Positions 12,096 to 27,000 of a DNA stretch of 64,000 bases are shown in pieces (the stretch's first letter is position 1; each line of letters begins with the position of its first letter). Origin of the DNA: Laguncularia racemosa (Eukaryota; Streptophyta; Magnoliopsida; Myrtales; Combretaceae); contig JBBMOL010000146.1 in NCBI GenBank assembly GCA_037954665.1, forward strand, positions 186,001 through 250,000. Direction: 5' to 3'. Position numbers and translations under genes: made by a program. The notes under the pieces were generated by a model. The model was not told the origin of the DNA, ran no database searches, and saw nothing but the letters and a program-made list of their open reading frames with translations.

Positions 12096-15000
12096 CTGTT
12101 TGTAGCTTTTATTGTGAAGACAAAAATAAAAATCGATCAATATAATTAAGATGATATATCTAAATCATGCATTATTTTCAAATGAAATAATTAAAAAATA
12201 ACCAGAAAAATAATAATAATAATAAATGTGCAAATGGATGGTAAGGAAAAAGAAAAACCAAATGAAGACCCCCAAATCATCTAAAATGAAGCACTTATAT
12301 TTATAGAAATGGGGTCTTGGTAAGAATAGTTATGTGTGTATCACGTGGATATCGCACTACACATGAATTCAAAAAAAAAAAAAATGATTCAGAGACAGTA
12401 CGTGATGGAATGACTAGGGAGAAAGAGGTAGGGGGGAGGAATAAGCAATCTTAAACGTCTCGAATACATAAGTGACAGACAAGAGAGCTAAAAGGACCTC
12501 AAGCATCAAACTTACAGTTCTTGGGCAATGGAGATGTTTTTCGCCTGATCTCTTTTTAATCTTTGAGAGTAGAGAACTCTTTGTGGAATACCGTTTTTCT
12601 AATATCAGAATTTAGAAAAAAAAAAAGGTCCTGTAATGAGGAAGAATGATTGAGTATTTATATTTAAAGACTCTTGAGCCTAGTGACATCCGTTGGATTA
12701 CTTTAGCGATCAACGAATGAGATGAAAATTGCTCATTTTAAGGTTATCCTAATGAGCTTATCATTGGCCTAAAACCAGTAATCTTTCTTATAAGTGCATG
12801 AGTCAGCTTGAGAAGGGTTGAATGCGGATAGATTGGTCTAACGATCCCTATTCTAGGCTTACCAAGCCAATTCTTCCTGAGTCATCCCAATAATTGGATC
12901 GAACTCATTAGGCCCCATCATCTAGCCCAATAAGTCAAGTCAAATAATTAAAGGGCTTAGCTTAATATATTTATATAATATTTTTAACTCTCTTCATTTT
13001 GCCCCTTGACCAAAATCCTTGGAATGAGGTCGAAGAGGTTTGAGCATTATATAAGCCCTTTTAATAACTATGAAATTGTTTGGTACATGTGCACTCATTG
13101 AATAGCTGCACCATTGCCATATATATGTCTTGTATGATTCATATTACAGGAGCTTAAAGCCAACGTTGTATATAATTTTTTTCCTCTTTTTTTTTTTTTT
13201 TAAATGCGTAAGCTTGCAGCAACATTTAATTGCACTTGTCTTCTTTAAGCTCATTGAAATGACTTTGCTCATAAAACAATATATGCATAAATTTTCTTTT
13301 GTAGACAATCCATATATATATATATTGGAGTATTTAGCTTATCAAATTGCCTTTCATTTTTTTTTTTTTTGTGGAGTGTCTAGCTCGTTAAGTTGTCTTC
13401 AATGTCTCAATTCTTCGTTAATGACTTCAATTAACTTGCTGATTCTACTCCATAGAAATGCATCAGTAAATCCACGTATTATGCGCACATTAATTTTGAT
13501 AGGAGGAGAAGTTCTAGATAATAATAGTAACTTTATGTTTAATGACACCTTAACGTATCATATTTCTTTGATATATCATTGAACTAAATAAATAAATAAT
13601 ATATATATATATATCTTAAACCACTTCAAATCTCTGATAAAAAATTACACTTATCTTCCCTTTTTTTTTTTTTTCTTTTGGCAAGTAATAATATCTCTAC
13701 CAATCTTCTTTGTGGAATTCACTTCCTTATACACTTCGTATTGCATTTAGTAATTATTTTGTTGCCTCCCACGCTATTGATTAACATTCCTTATATAAGT
13801 CTATCATTCAATTAAATAGAAAGTGCATAATTTATCTTCAGACATAATCCTTTTTTTTCCTTATTTGTCTTGAGATGATTGCTTCCCTTAACTTCATCCT
13901 TGCTTTATCAATTAGTCTGTTCATGCTTGAGGTGCTCATGTTAGTAGTGGAGTGCTAAATGTCGTGCAATACATATATCTCCCTTTTTTTTATTTAATTC
14001 TTATACTATTCTTGTATTTTCTTTACAGTTATCGGTAACTAAGAAGTCATTACTTTTACTTTCGTTGTAGGTTTGATTCTAGAATAAAGGATGATTGTTT
14101 TGCCGATCATCATTGTGCTTTAGCATCTTGCATCGTCGGACATCGCAGGTGAGGTTCTTCCATACTTGTCAATTTTTCTCGACTTTTTTTTTTTTTTTTA
14201 TGACTAGCTCGAATAACCATCTTTGAGGATATGCCCAAAAAAAAAAAAATCTATATAAATATTTGCCCAATCCCTTTAAATTATAAGACCTAAATACTCT
14301 ATGCCGTAGAAGACACCAATGAATTCCAAAGATGAAATTCTGGAAAGTTGTCGCAGCTGATCATTCCTTCCAACCACATTACAGCTTCATACTGCCGAAG
14401 TACATTGAAATAATTCACTGAACGTCGGTTCGATTTGATCAGCATCTGCTCCAAAATACGACTTACTTCAAAGAATTGATCTTCATTAATAAGACCATCT
14501 AGAATTATTTCGTAAGTTTCCCTGTCAGGAGCATAACGTGAGCATTTAACCATCTTCCAAAAATATGATGTAGCCAATGTCGAATTCCCCTGTTCACATA
14601 AACCTTTCAGAACAATATTATATGCTCGACGAGTAGGAAGGCAGTTTTCCTTAATCATCTCTTCATCAATTATTGTTACTGCTCTGTCTACGTCACCCGC
14701 TCTACATAGTGCTCTTAATTTTTACTTCATAGATTGAACGAGATGACCAAAATCCTGTGTTTTGCATCTCAGTGAGCACCTTATCGGCTTCCAAAATCGT
14801 ACTCTCATTGTATAGACCAACAACCATTGCAGTAAAACTAGCTATACTGGGAATTCCACCTCTAACCAAGCATTCATTAACCAAACTCCTAATGACTTTT
14901 TATTTTTTTTTCCCGATAGTATTAAACTCTGTAGGATCCATGTCCAGTCGACACCTCTTAGCCTTCAGTCCTTTTTTTAAGATCTTACCAAGAATTTCAA

Positions 15001-18000
15001 CTGCCTCTTGAACTTGTCACTTACCACATAAAGCATTCAAAAGTGTTCTAGAAACTACAATATCCTCCCCACTTCCCTTTCGAGATGTTCTCCAGAACAT
15101 TGAATACAGGAGGTGAATGGCTTCCTTAAATCTCTCATCATCGAACAGACCTTTCATGAGAATATGATAACTATCTAGGTTGGGATGGCAACCTTGATAA
15201 TCCATTTCTTGGAAGACATGCAAAGCAAGATCTGAGCATCTCATTTTGCAGAGTGATTCCATGAGCAAGTTCAAAGAATAGAGACGAGACTTCACTTCCC
15301 ATCCATAGGAACTTTCCAAGAAAATATGATAAGCAGTTTCACATTTGCTGGAGGTATATGCAGAAAACAGCAAATAAAATAGTTCTCTAATTCAACTCAA
15401 TTTTTCGATTTCGGAGAATTCGACGAACCTTCTGCATTCGTCTCATGATAACGCCAGTTTTGTGAAAATTTCTTCGCTTATACTTGTGTTAACCGCTTTA
15501 CACAGTTTTTAATGGCAATGGACGGGAGTTTCAATCGCGAATTTCCGATCCCGGCTTCTCTCTCTGCTGCTGAGCTCCAAGTCTGCGGTTTCACTTCACC
15601 AATCATTGTTTTCAATCCATCTTCTGAATGGGAAAGCTTCGTAAGAAGATCCATAATAGCATAGTCTAGATAGAAACCGAATGCACCAGCTACCCTGTTT
15701 CTTCTCTTGCCAAATTCAATTTCTTCTGCATGGTAGCTTGCTTCCTCATCTGTTAACTCACAGGAAACCAGTTTCTTTGTCGACGTGTTATCGGATGATC
15801 TTTGCCCCAAATTTTTTTTTTCTCTTATCTTGCGGTTTCCTCTAGAGTTACCCGCAAACTGCTAGCCATCTTTGGAAACAGAGCTTTTATATCTGGTCCG
15901 TCCTCTCTTACTCCTTTTGCCCCGTGTTGCATTTAACAGAGAACAGGTTCAAGGTCAAGTCTTTCTAGCGAGTATTTGCTGGTTCGCTGACGTAACTGAT
16001 TCCGTTAGCACGAAGGTAAGGTGCTCCTGGGCAAGATTAGATTGCTGTCATCCCAAGTATTGATCACAGGCCAATAGAACTCTACCTAGAACAGCCAAAG
16101 CTGGGACCCATTCTATTCAGATGCGATCAGACATGGTTTTTGAATCCTGGGTGTGATGAACCAAGAAGCAGCAAATGGAGAAGTAAACTGTGAACTCAAG
16201 CTGAACTCAAAGCAAAGCTCAAATCCTAGATCTGGATCAATTCCAGTTTTGGCTCGCGCGCGCAAAAAAAAGGAAAGAAAACGATTTGCAAACTAGACAG
16301 GATTCTAGGAAATATAGACTTCTGCTGCTAGTTTCCGGATTACGATTGCAAGCCACTAATACATGCACTGTAACGATTCCAGCAGTGCTATGAATTTCCT
16401 TTAGCTTTTCGTGTATTGAGAGATCGAGTTCATCTGTCGTCCTTCCAGCATTCAAGTTTTTTGACGATTGTGATTGCTTTCTTGATTTTCTGGTTATTAA
16501 CTCGGGTTTTATACACTTTTAAGGAGTACTTCACATTCATGGCATGCTTTTAGGCTGGTTTCATGAGTTCCTTGCTTTCCTTGAGTGTAATCCTTATTTT
16601 GCTTTTGTCTTACCAAGGCGTGCTCGCCGAGCATATTCATGAATTCGTCGATCCACATTGTTCGATGGGACAAGTAATGGACCGGAGACATAGATCTTAT
16701 TTGCTCCAGATCCACGATCCACTACTGGCTCTTTGGCTCCATTTTTTTTTTTTTATCTTCTATTGAGCTCGTATCTGCGTATTTCCGCATGTTATGTCTA
16801 TGTAACTACTTCTTAAGAGTCTCCATTTCATTAATTGGTCCAGAAAATCTGCTTGTTCTGCTCATTGATAGTGTTGATAGGTCGTTTTTCTTTGAGTGCG
16901 CGCTAGAATGATCCGGTTCTTTTCCAGTGTTAGTAGTAAGTCCATACCCTGGAGCAAGTGGACCTGAGTATGAAGCTCTATTTCGATGACCCTCACCATA
17001 TTCTTTCCTTGCTTCCTTTGAAACACGCATTTGCTTAGGGGGCCAAAAAATCCAGAAATAGTTTTGTCTTGATGAGAGTTGAAAACTTCACTCTGGCTCT
17101 TTAAGCTAGATTGGTCTTGTCCATTCTACACTGGTTCAACTTTATCGTAGAAGAGTCACGGCCTAACGTGCACTTTCAAATCCATGTTGAATGACTGCAC
17201 ACTTGTTGCACCTTACATGCATAGTGGCAAGGACATTTAATATTGTTTGGTTGAAATTTTACTTAATAGGGAAATTCTGTGCTTCTCCTTTTAATTCAAT
17301 TATTGCTTGTCTGGTACAAAAGATACTGAAATTGCAATGGGTCCATATCAGCCTCATCACACTTGTGCGGAGCAAAAGAGGCATCCACATGGTCAGGTAT
17401 ATAGATATAGGATGTCATTGTGGGCCGTGACAATCTTGGCGAGAACCCACAACGAAACATTCTTGATTGATCGGATGGCATTCCAGTATAACAAGAGCAT
17501 GGATCTTTTTCTGTATAGGAGTGGAAATGTGATAACCTTTATGTTTAATCCCTTTGTAGCCATCTTGGCTACCATACATTCGAACTTTATTTGGATTCTA
17601 ACTCTTCAACAATTTGGTTTACACTTTTGCTTGATGAAATGTGTATTTGATCTTATAAGTTATGATATAACCTTTTGTTTATTTATTTATATATCCTTTT
17701 TTTTTATTGCATCTATCTCATCATTAGAAACACCATGAATCGATGGGGAAAGGCATTGAAATGATCAAGCAAAAGGACTTGCTAGTGCATTCAGACGGGT
17801 ATCCATTGTCGATCTTGAGTCCTTAAGATACATGGTTAGATGAAACTATCTCTAAAGATACCTTTAGGGATAAAATCAAATGTCGGGAGCTCTATTCGAT
17901 TGCTCGCACTAATGGTATGCTTCGCTTTATTGGATATGAGCCCTACGCTAGCTTGAGAGACACCATCAACGCGAGTTCAATTTTACACTTTAGGAATGAA

Positions 18001-21000
18001 AGAAAGGAACTTCCCCTCTCAATCACTTAGTTTGCATTCCTCAAGCAACCACCCCCCGAGTGGAAATTTTGGGTAGAACATATTATCTCAAAGTCAAAGT
18101 ATGTGACTCTTTTGGAAAAGGCTGGTGTCTTTCGTGCCATTACTACTTCCACCCGCTTGTGGTTCTCACATATGAGTGGCTCGAAAGTGTGGCAAGCGAT
18201 CATCTGTCACTAGAGTACTTAGACTCACATGTTCATTACTTCTTGGGGGGGAATCACTCTGACACTTGAGGATGTGGTCTTTCTCCTAAACTTAACTAGT
18301 TTTAGGCAGACCAACATTACCTTTACTAAAGTGTCTTATAAGGAGCATAGTTTTCAAATGTCTTTACTGGATGCCTTGAAAGTTACTTGCAACAACAAGA
18401 GGAAGTCTTGTTTCTCTTCCTAGTTTACATACTTCTTTGAGAAGCAAAGGAAGGATAAACCTTAGGTTTTTAGCTTGGGTCGTGGATAGAAGTAAGTACT
18501 CTCATTCATTTTCGAGTATACATTTATAATTTTGTACTTATACCTTTCCCACTTTTTTTTTAGGTCATTTTTGTAGGTATGAGCTTGTAGCTTTTATAAT
18601 ATATTGGCTCATTTTGTATGAGCTTGTAGCTTTTATAATATATTGGCTCGTTTTGTTTGTGTTCCCTGGTGGACCAAAAGAAGGTGTGAGCCCCCGACTG
18701 TTTCCCTTAGTCATACAAATTGCTTAGGGTGAGTACTTCGCATTAGGTCCCTTTTACCTGGGCTTTTTGTATCGGCATTTGGATCTGTACCACAAGGCTT
18801 CCATTTGTTCAAAGGGCCACTATGTGAACGTGTTGCATGTAGACTTAGTATTTCTTCAACTCTTCTTTTGCGAATGGTTCTGGAAACACTTTACACCTTC
18901 TCTCAATAGTGCTAAATCCAACCTTGCTCTTCCTAGAGCATGGGCTTGGGTTGAAGGAACTATTGAGCAGGTACTTTTGCAGCTTATCGACATTGATTTA
19001 GAATTCACCTTTCATCCTTATGTGAAATGGCTTACTAGTTATAAAGACAAGTTAGAATTATATCCTTCAAGGTTAAAGGATGAGGTGTTCTTAGTAGATA
19101 GGCGTATGGGCCTCCACAATTCTAAGGCAAGATTTATTCTATGTACTCTAAGGAAGTCTACCCTCCCTCTTAGATAACAAAGACTCCTCTAGGTGCTATC
19201 TAAAGCAAAGGGTTATAGTATATTCTCCTCATAGGGTTGCATGCCAGCTTGGGTTTGAACAAGGGGTACCTCGCATAACTAATATTACTGACAACTTCGA
19301 GTTATGTAGTGACTGTAGAAATATTCATACAGAAGTGTGTTAGTTATACTTTCCTTCTATAAGTCGCTCTGAGGTTGCTTCTCCTGGCTTGCTAACATAT
19401 TGGTCGAATTGCTTGCAAGACTTTCGAGCATATGCTTTTGCTTTAGTAAATGATACACTTTGTGTGTCTACTATGTGCCGTTAGGAATCCTACCTTAAAT
19501 TGCTACCTAAGCCCAAACCTAAGCCTATTAGTGATGCCTAAGAGACTATTGAACGAGTGGATCAGCGATCAACATCTCCTATTGATGTGGGATTAGGGAG
19601 ATCCTTTAAAAAAAATTCTCATTTCTTCCATTGACAGAGGATAGATTAGCCAAGCATACAGTTATTCATGAGGTAGCATCCTTGTATATTTCTTGTCATT
19701 ATGTATGCATATGTAGTCTTTTTTACTAACTACCCTTATCTATTATATATATGCAAGTCGTGATGGGCTCTAAAGTTCACTCTAGCGCTTCTACTGATTC
19801 AGTGACCATTTCAATTTGAGTTGACGATGATCAAGACTTAGTGAATTATGCGGAATCACCAGTTGAAGATAATAGAAGTGATGATGATGATTTTGAAGAG
19901 CTACATGACTCTATTGGAGTTAGAGCACTTGCTACTAATATTGATGGGCCACTCATAGAGATAAACAAGGATAATGATAACACTGATGCTGGTGACCATG
20001 CTGATGCACTACTTTGTTCTGGAACATATGAAGATAGGTTGTATTTATCTCCTATGGATATCCTTCCTCCCCCAATCACTATGATGTCTCCTCAAGACAA
20101 GGAAGCAGCTTTGAAGGTTTATGCTGCGGTAGAGGAGACTACATCCTTTTGAGGATTCACTGTGCTATCTCAGTTATTAGACTCATTGGAGAACCTTAAT
20201 ACCATGTATGGAGACTTTTGCGTTGATTCTTCTATGTTAAGGACTGAACGAGCTTGCATTATGGTGAAGATGCTAGGGGAGATGGCATTATTGTTGAACA
20301 GGCCTTAAAATTCCTTGTTAGAGGCAAAACGTGAGTAGGTGATTAAATGTATCAAGGGGGTCGACCTTCCAAGGGTTCAAAATTAATAGCTTTGAGCCTA
20401 TTGCTACTAAAGTTAATAAGGTGTTGAATTACTACACTGTCAAGAGGCAACATGATGAACTAATGAGCAAAGTGTAAGAGTTATAAGAAGCAGTTAAAGC
20501 ATTTGATCTTGAGATGAAGGCACTTTTAGGAGACTTAGATCTTAAGTTCTCAGTAGACCTAGATTATCTTTTGTAATGCAGCATGACTATGCTTTTGTTT
20601 TCACTCTAAAGTATTACATTGAAATCAATAAAGTTGTTTTTCTTTATTTTGTTTTTATATATGTGTGATCATAACTAAGCTGCATGTATTTACCATGAGT
20701 GATGCTAGTCCCAATCACATTATTTAGTTAAGTTATTGTATTGCACATCGAAACAAAGCTTTCACTTGCTAGCAACGATACATTAAATGGTTGAAACAAT
20801 CAATCGCACTTAAGCAGCGATGTTGGTGTTTATTGTGTAATTCAACATACTAGCATTGATGGTTAAGAAGGTATTATCTAATACATAACCATGTATTCTT
20901 TATTTATGAATTTGTAGATATGTTTTTGCAGGCTAAGTATTTCATTGCGCACTTTGGAGCACATGCTCTAACCATGTGACAGCAACATAAGAGGTAATAG

Positions 21001-24000
21001 TTAATTAAGTTTGTGCATTAAGGAGATAACTCTCTAACTTTTCAGCAACAAGATAAGTGAGTATTAAAGAGAAAGCATTGAAAAGGCTCAAACAGTGTGA
21101 GCCATACATATGGTTCATGATAATTTGCAAATACATCATTCATTGCACATATGAAATTTTTTAATTTACTGAAAATTGATAGGTGTAGTGACTTTATCAG
21201 TTGTTAGGTTCAGAAGCTTGGATTAACCACTATCATGAACCTCATGAACAATAAAGGGGCCTTCCCACTTCGGTGTGAACTTTGGAGTTGAAATCCCTTG
21301 TCGCACATGCTCTGTTGCGCAAAGTACAACGCCACCTTGCTGGAAGGACCATTTCTTGACCAAACGATCATAAGTTGTAGTTGATTGTTGTCGATATTTT
21401 GCAAGGTGATGCTTAGCGGTGTCTCATCTCTCTTCTAAAGCTTCGAGATCGAGCACACATAAAATATCCGGTTCAAGTTCAGCATTAATGGCCAATCTTG
21501 TAGATAGGACCAAAACTTCTATGGGCATCATCGCCTTACATCCATATACTAAAGAAAAAGGGCTGGCCTAAGTGAGGCTTCGTTTAGATGTCCTGTACGC
21601 CCATAGTGCCAATGGGAGTTTATTATGCCATTCTTTGTGATTTTCATACACCATACGACTAAGTACTTTTAAAAAAGTCTTATTCGTTGCTTCTACTTGG
21701 TCGTTTTCTTTTAGGTAATAAGATGTGGACTTTACATGATCGATACCATAGGAGGCCAATAGTTGTTGTACTTGTGAGTTGATAAAGGGAGTACCATTGT
21801 TTGAAAGAATATGCTTTGGGATTCCAAAGTAGCAGATGACATGTTCTTTCATGAAGCTTGCTACTACTTATCTTGTAGCTTTCTTTAATGAGATTGCCTC
21901 TACCTACTTGGTGAAGCATTCGGTACCTACCAAGATCTAAATACATCCCCTAGATGGTGGATGTATTGGGCCGATCAAGTCGAATGCCCATGTATGGAAA
22001 GGCTATGGAGTAGTTAAGCTATGTAGTGTAATGGCGGGAGCATGAATGACATTCTCGTGTTGCTAGCATGCGACACATCTCTTAGCAAAGTTGCATGCAT
22101 CATTTTCCATTGTAGGCCAGTAATACCTCAAGCTCAATAGGTGGTAATATAGCTTCCTTCCTCCTTAATGTTCTCCACCATCTCTAGAGTGGGCTTCAGT
22201 TAGTATAATGTTCGTTTCGGGTGGTGCAACACACTTAAGGGTTTGTCCCATGAATGATACTCTATATAGCTGGTCGTCATGCATGATATACCTCTTTGCC
22301 TTTTGTTTTACTATACGAGCATCAATGCCATTCGTAGGTAAGGTGTCATTTTGCAAATAGTCTATGTAAGGGCGTCTCCAATTGCCGACACTTGCCATAA
22401 AGTGGCATTCTCGTTGATTATGAATCTCGAAGCATTTTGGGCAACTCATTTGCATTTGAGAAGCATCTTTTGCCATAGTTAGCTAGTAACACCTTGCGTT
22501 TTGTATGTGGCAATATAAGGATGGACCTTCCTCTCCACACTAGATTTTCTGACACTTGTCCAACATCAGGCATGCTTGCTTTGCACCAATACATCACGAT
22601 AGGATGGCCTTTGGACCCTTAAAGTACAAAATGCCATTAATGAGGAGGAAGGTTTTTTAAGTTGTTAGAGAAGTTGTGCTAGGGTGTGCTAGCTGACCTA
22701 ATACATTGCGATAGGATGCCTTCTGGACCCTTGAAGTACAAAATGCCATTAATGAGGAGGAAGGTTTTTAAAGTTGCTAGAGAAGTTTCACTAGGGCGTG
22801 TTAGTTGACCTTTGACGGGAGTTCACTAGTCATCTAGCATTTCTTCTTCCACATCTAGCAACTTTAAAGTTGTGCACGGAATCGATTTCTTACTGACCTG
22901 AATACTTAAACCATCTTCTTTGGCTTGAATAGGAACTTTAGATGCCAAAGTTGCAAGTGTGTCCGCATAACGGTCGGCTGATCGTTTGGTATGTTCATAT
23001 CTCACTGAATTGAAGTTACTAACCAAAGATTGTACTGCAGCCCTGTAAGGCAATAGTGTTGGTTCTTTGACAGCAAATTTACCATTGGCTTATTCAATAA
23101 TTAGGTTTGAATCACTACAAATGCGCAAGTGAGATGCCCCAAAACTTTGCGTCGAAATGAGTCCGAGTAGTAGAGCCTCGTACTCAACCTCGTTATTGGT
23201 GCAATGGAAATCTAGCTTAAATGCTAGTAGTCTCTCTTGGCTTTTAGGGGTTATTAATACTACCTTAGCTCCTTTCCCAGTAATAGCAGATGAGCCATCA
23301 AACTGTAATTGCCATTCCTCACCCAATTCCATCCTCATGGAATCCTCATGAAACTTTGCTAGGATCTTATCTGTGGTGTGAGTCTCATTTGCCATAGGAA
23401 AATGAGCTGAGAGGTCTGCTAGAGCTTGAGACTTGATAGCCTTAGGTGGCATAACTATAATGTCAAACTCTGATAGGAGAAGTAACCATTTTGCAATTCA
23501 TCAAAATAGTGCTAACCGTGACAGCAAGTACTTTATCAGGTTGGAGTGAATGATAAGATTGACTTTATGTGCCAAGAAGTAATAATGCAATTTCTGTGTA
23601 GTAAATATTAGCACAAGAAAATGCTTCTCACAGGCTGAATAATTGATTTCACTTCCTTGGAGGGATCGACTTAGGTAATATACATGTCACTCCTTTCCCT
23701 CAAGTTATTGTGCAAGTAAAGCACCAATGGACTTGTCAATGGATGTCAAGTAGAGAATCATTAGTAAACCCTTAACCAACATTGTCATCATCTATGGAGA
23801 CATGAGTATATCTTTTACCTTTTGAATGGCCTCCTCTTGTATTTAGCCCCACTCGAATAGTGCTCCTTTCTTCATGAGCTGCTACAGGGGATAAGAGATT
23901 TCAGCTAGTGCTGGGATGAATTGCCTCATATAAGAGACCTTCCCCATGAATGTTTTTATTTCCTTCAAGTCAGTGGGTGAAGGTATGGATCATATTGCCT

Positions 24001-27000
24001 GTACCTTTGCTGGATCAACATCGATCCCTTTTCTATGAACTACAAATCTAAGGAATTTTCCAGACGCTTCACTAAAAAGGCACTTTAGTGGGTTCATGCG
24101 TAGTTTTTACAACCTGAACCACTCAAAAACTTTCTGTAGATGTATCGAGTGATCTAACGCTCGCCTTGACTTGATAACAATGTCATCTACATAGTCTTCC
24201 ATGAAGTCATGCATCGTATCATGGAAAATGGTAATTATTGCTCTTTGGTAAGTAACTCCTACATTCTTAAGCCCGAAGGGCATGGTTGTATAGTAAAAAT
24301 TCTCAACCGGCATCTTGAAAGCAGTACACTTAGCGTCTTTATTGGCCATTTTAATTTGATTTTAGCAGCTAAAACCATCCATAAACGAGAACAACTCATG
24401 TTTAGCTGTGGCATTTGCTAACATATCAATAATTGGCAATGGGAAGTCATCTTTTGGGCAAGCCTTATTGAGATCACGAAAATCTATACAAACTCGCATT
24501 TAGCCATTTTTCTTCCTCATGGTCATGATGTTGGCTAACCATGATAGGTGCTCAATTGGCTTGATGAAGCCAGCTTTGAGCAACTTCTCAATCTCTTCTT
24601 TGATTTAGACCTCTACTTTTGGGCAAAAAATTTGTTTTCCTTATTTTATTAGCTTAACCTTAACTGTAATGTTCAACCTATGTATCACTAGAGTTGGGTC
24701 CAGTCCTAGCATTTCATTGTAAGTCCATGCAAATACGTCTCAATACTTCCATAGCAACTCTACTAAGAGGACCTTTAGCTCTTGCAAGAGATGCTTACCA
24801 ATGAAGATAAGTCTTGGAGACTCCTCCCCTGGTTTCGCTAGATTTAACTCTTCAATTTCATCAACCTGTAGCTTTAAGGGAGGGTAGGGGGGAGGGGTTT
24901 AGGTTTGAGTCTTTAGCTTCTTTTAGCTCCCACAAGAGCCTTGCATTCTCTTCTTTCTTGTAAGCTTCTCTTGAGTCTATTCCCAAGTGGGTAGTGGTGT
25001 ACTAGAGGGTGTTGCGATAGTGGTTTCTTCCTCTTCAACATATTCATTAAAGAATGCAGCTTCGGTAAAGTATGCCCCGTTATGCTTAAATGGGTTGTTC
25101 GTAGTAGGAATGAATACGTCTTTTCCCTTCTAATAGCCCTTAGTGCACTAATGCCATGTTGAGGGTATGAGATTGTGATCGTGCAGCCACTTTCTTCCAA
25201 ATAGTAGGTGGTAAGATACCAACGCATCGATCACATGGAATCGTGTGGAGCTCTGTATAGGGCCCACTTTAAAGCTTACATTAATATACTCTACTGTGTT
25301 TGTAGATGTGTCAGTGGAACTATTGATGATAATAGGTTGTCTCACTAAGCGTTGGTTGTTTATTCCTACAACCTTTAGTATAGACAATGGCATTATGTTT
25401 ATAGAAGAGCCATTGTCTATGAATGTCCTCTTAATGGGATGCTCATTTAGCATGCTTTCCACATAAAGAGGACAGTTGTGATTGGGGTTCTTAGCGCACA
25501 TGTCCGCATTAGTAAAGAGAATTGCATTCTCATGTGCCTTTACCATTCTTCGTACAGGCTGTGCTAGACTGCACTCCCTCTATTGTTTCTCTGCTATTTG
25601 GGTAAGGACAGTCGTTGTTACTAGACATGCATCTTCGTTAAACCCTAGTAAGTTAAAAAAATTTCTGAAGTTAGACATTTTCATCAAGACGGCTACTTTA
25701 GGCATACATGCATCCTCATTATTTCTAGTCATAGCTTCTTGTACATTACGCATCTTGACATGTGACATATTTCCTTCTTCAGTACTAGGATTGTGATTGA
25801 TGGCATTTGTAGTACCACATTGATTATTGTGTGCAAGAAGTGGATTATAATGGGCATCATTATTTTCTATGATAAGTTCCCCATTACAGACCCTATCATT
25901 GAAAATCTTCTTTAAAGTGTAACACTCTTTTATAGGGTGACCTACGAACCTATGGTACTTGTAAAACTTAAGATCATTCTTCTCATTTTGTGTTAGTAAA
26001 CGATCCACTCTTGGCAGCTTGACATTCCCATCTCGTAATCATTGGTTAAATAAAGCATATACCTTTCCTATTAGGCATGGGAAAGGAGGGATTGATGTAG
26101 ATCCTTAGGATGTATCGTTCCTTAGCTTCTTATTATCCTTAAGGGTCTCAACTTGGGTTAAGCTAGTAGATGTTGCTCGTTTCCTAAACCTCCCATTTTC
26201 TCCTCGTTGTCTTGCAACAAAATTATTAGTTCTCCTTACAGTCTCGATTAGTGCGGAAAAGGAACTTAGATTGTGATTTTCTAAGTAGACTACCTACTCA
26301 ATGAACATCTCTTAGATGCAAATCTTCACTAATTCCCTCTCATCACATACATCTTAGATGTCTAGTGTGTACTCCCTGAAGTGTTCTACATAATCCATTA
26401 AGTCTTCCTTATGGTATTGCCATGTTCATCCCATGTTCATGATCGTGACCCATTCTTAAGTAGAGAAGAATTTCTCCATGAATAGCTTACACATAGATCC
26501 CATGAATCAACGGACCCTACAGGGAGGTTAACATACTAGGTGTATGCCTTTTCGGTTATTGATTTGGAAAATTCTTTGAGCTTCAAGTCATTATCCAACC
26601 TATATACTTCCTAGGTCTCCATAAACTTAAGTAAATGTTCTTTGGTACTCCCTTTCTTGCCATTAAACAAGATGAACTTAGGACTAACATAGTCTTAGGA
26701 TACGACTTTAAGGTAATGTGTTGATGGTAAGGGAGTCTTAACTTTAGTACTCTCACAGTTGACTTCACTTATATTTCTTTTAGATATATGTCAAAGTCTT
26801 CCTTCATTACAAAGGAAGTCTTTAGGGCAGATAACATGAAAGAAAGTGTGGGAGTAGGTTGACAACTAAATCCACCAAGAGCATTAGGAGGTAGGACATT
26901 TGGTTAAGTGGTTTACTCTTAAGGAATGTTCTCCACATTCATGGGAAGGTTAGCGGGATGAACTGCATGGGTAGTACCTTGTTGCATAGCAATGTTGGTG

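Noticed and set aside
13130..13582. 150-codon plus-strand ORF
   Set aside because: Mostly Phe/Leu/Ile from T-rich DNA, no domain, opposite strand to the element.
16563..16766. Plus-strand ORF with a signal-peptide-like start
   Set aside because: It is the complement of the kinase tail block read on the minus strand.
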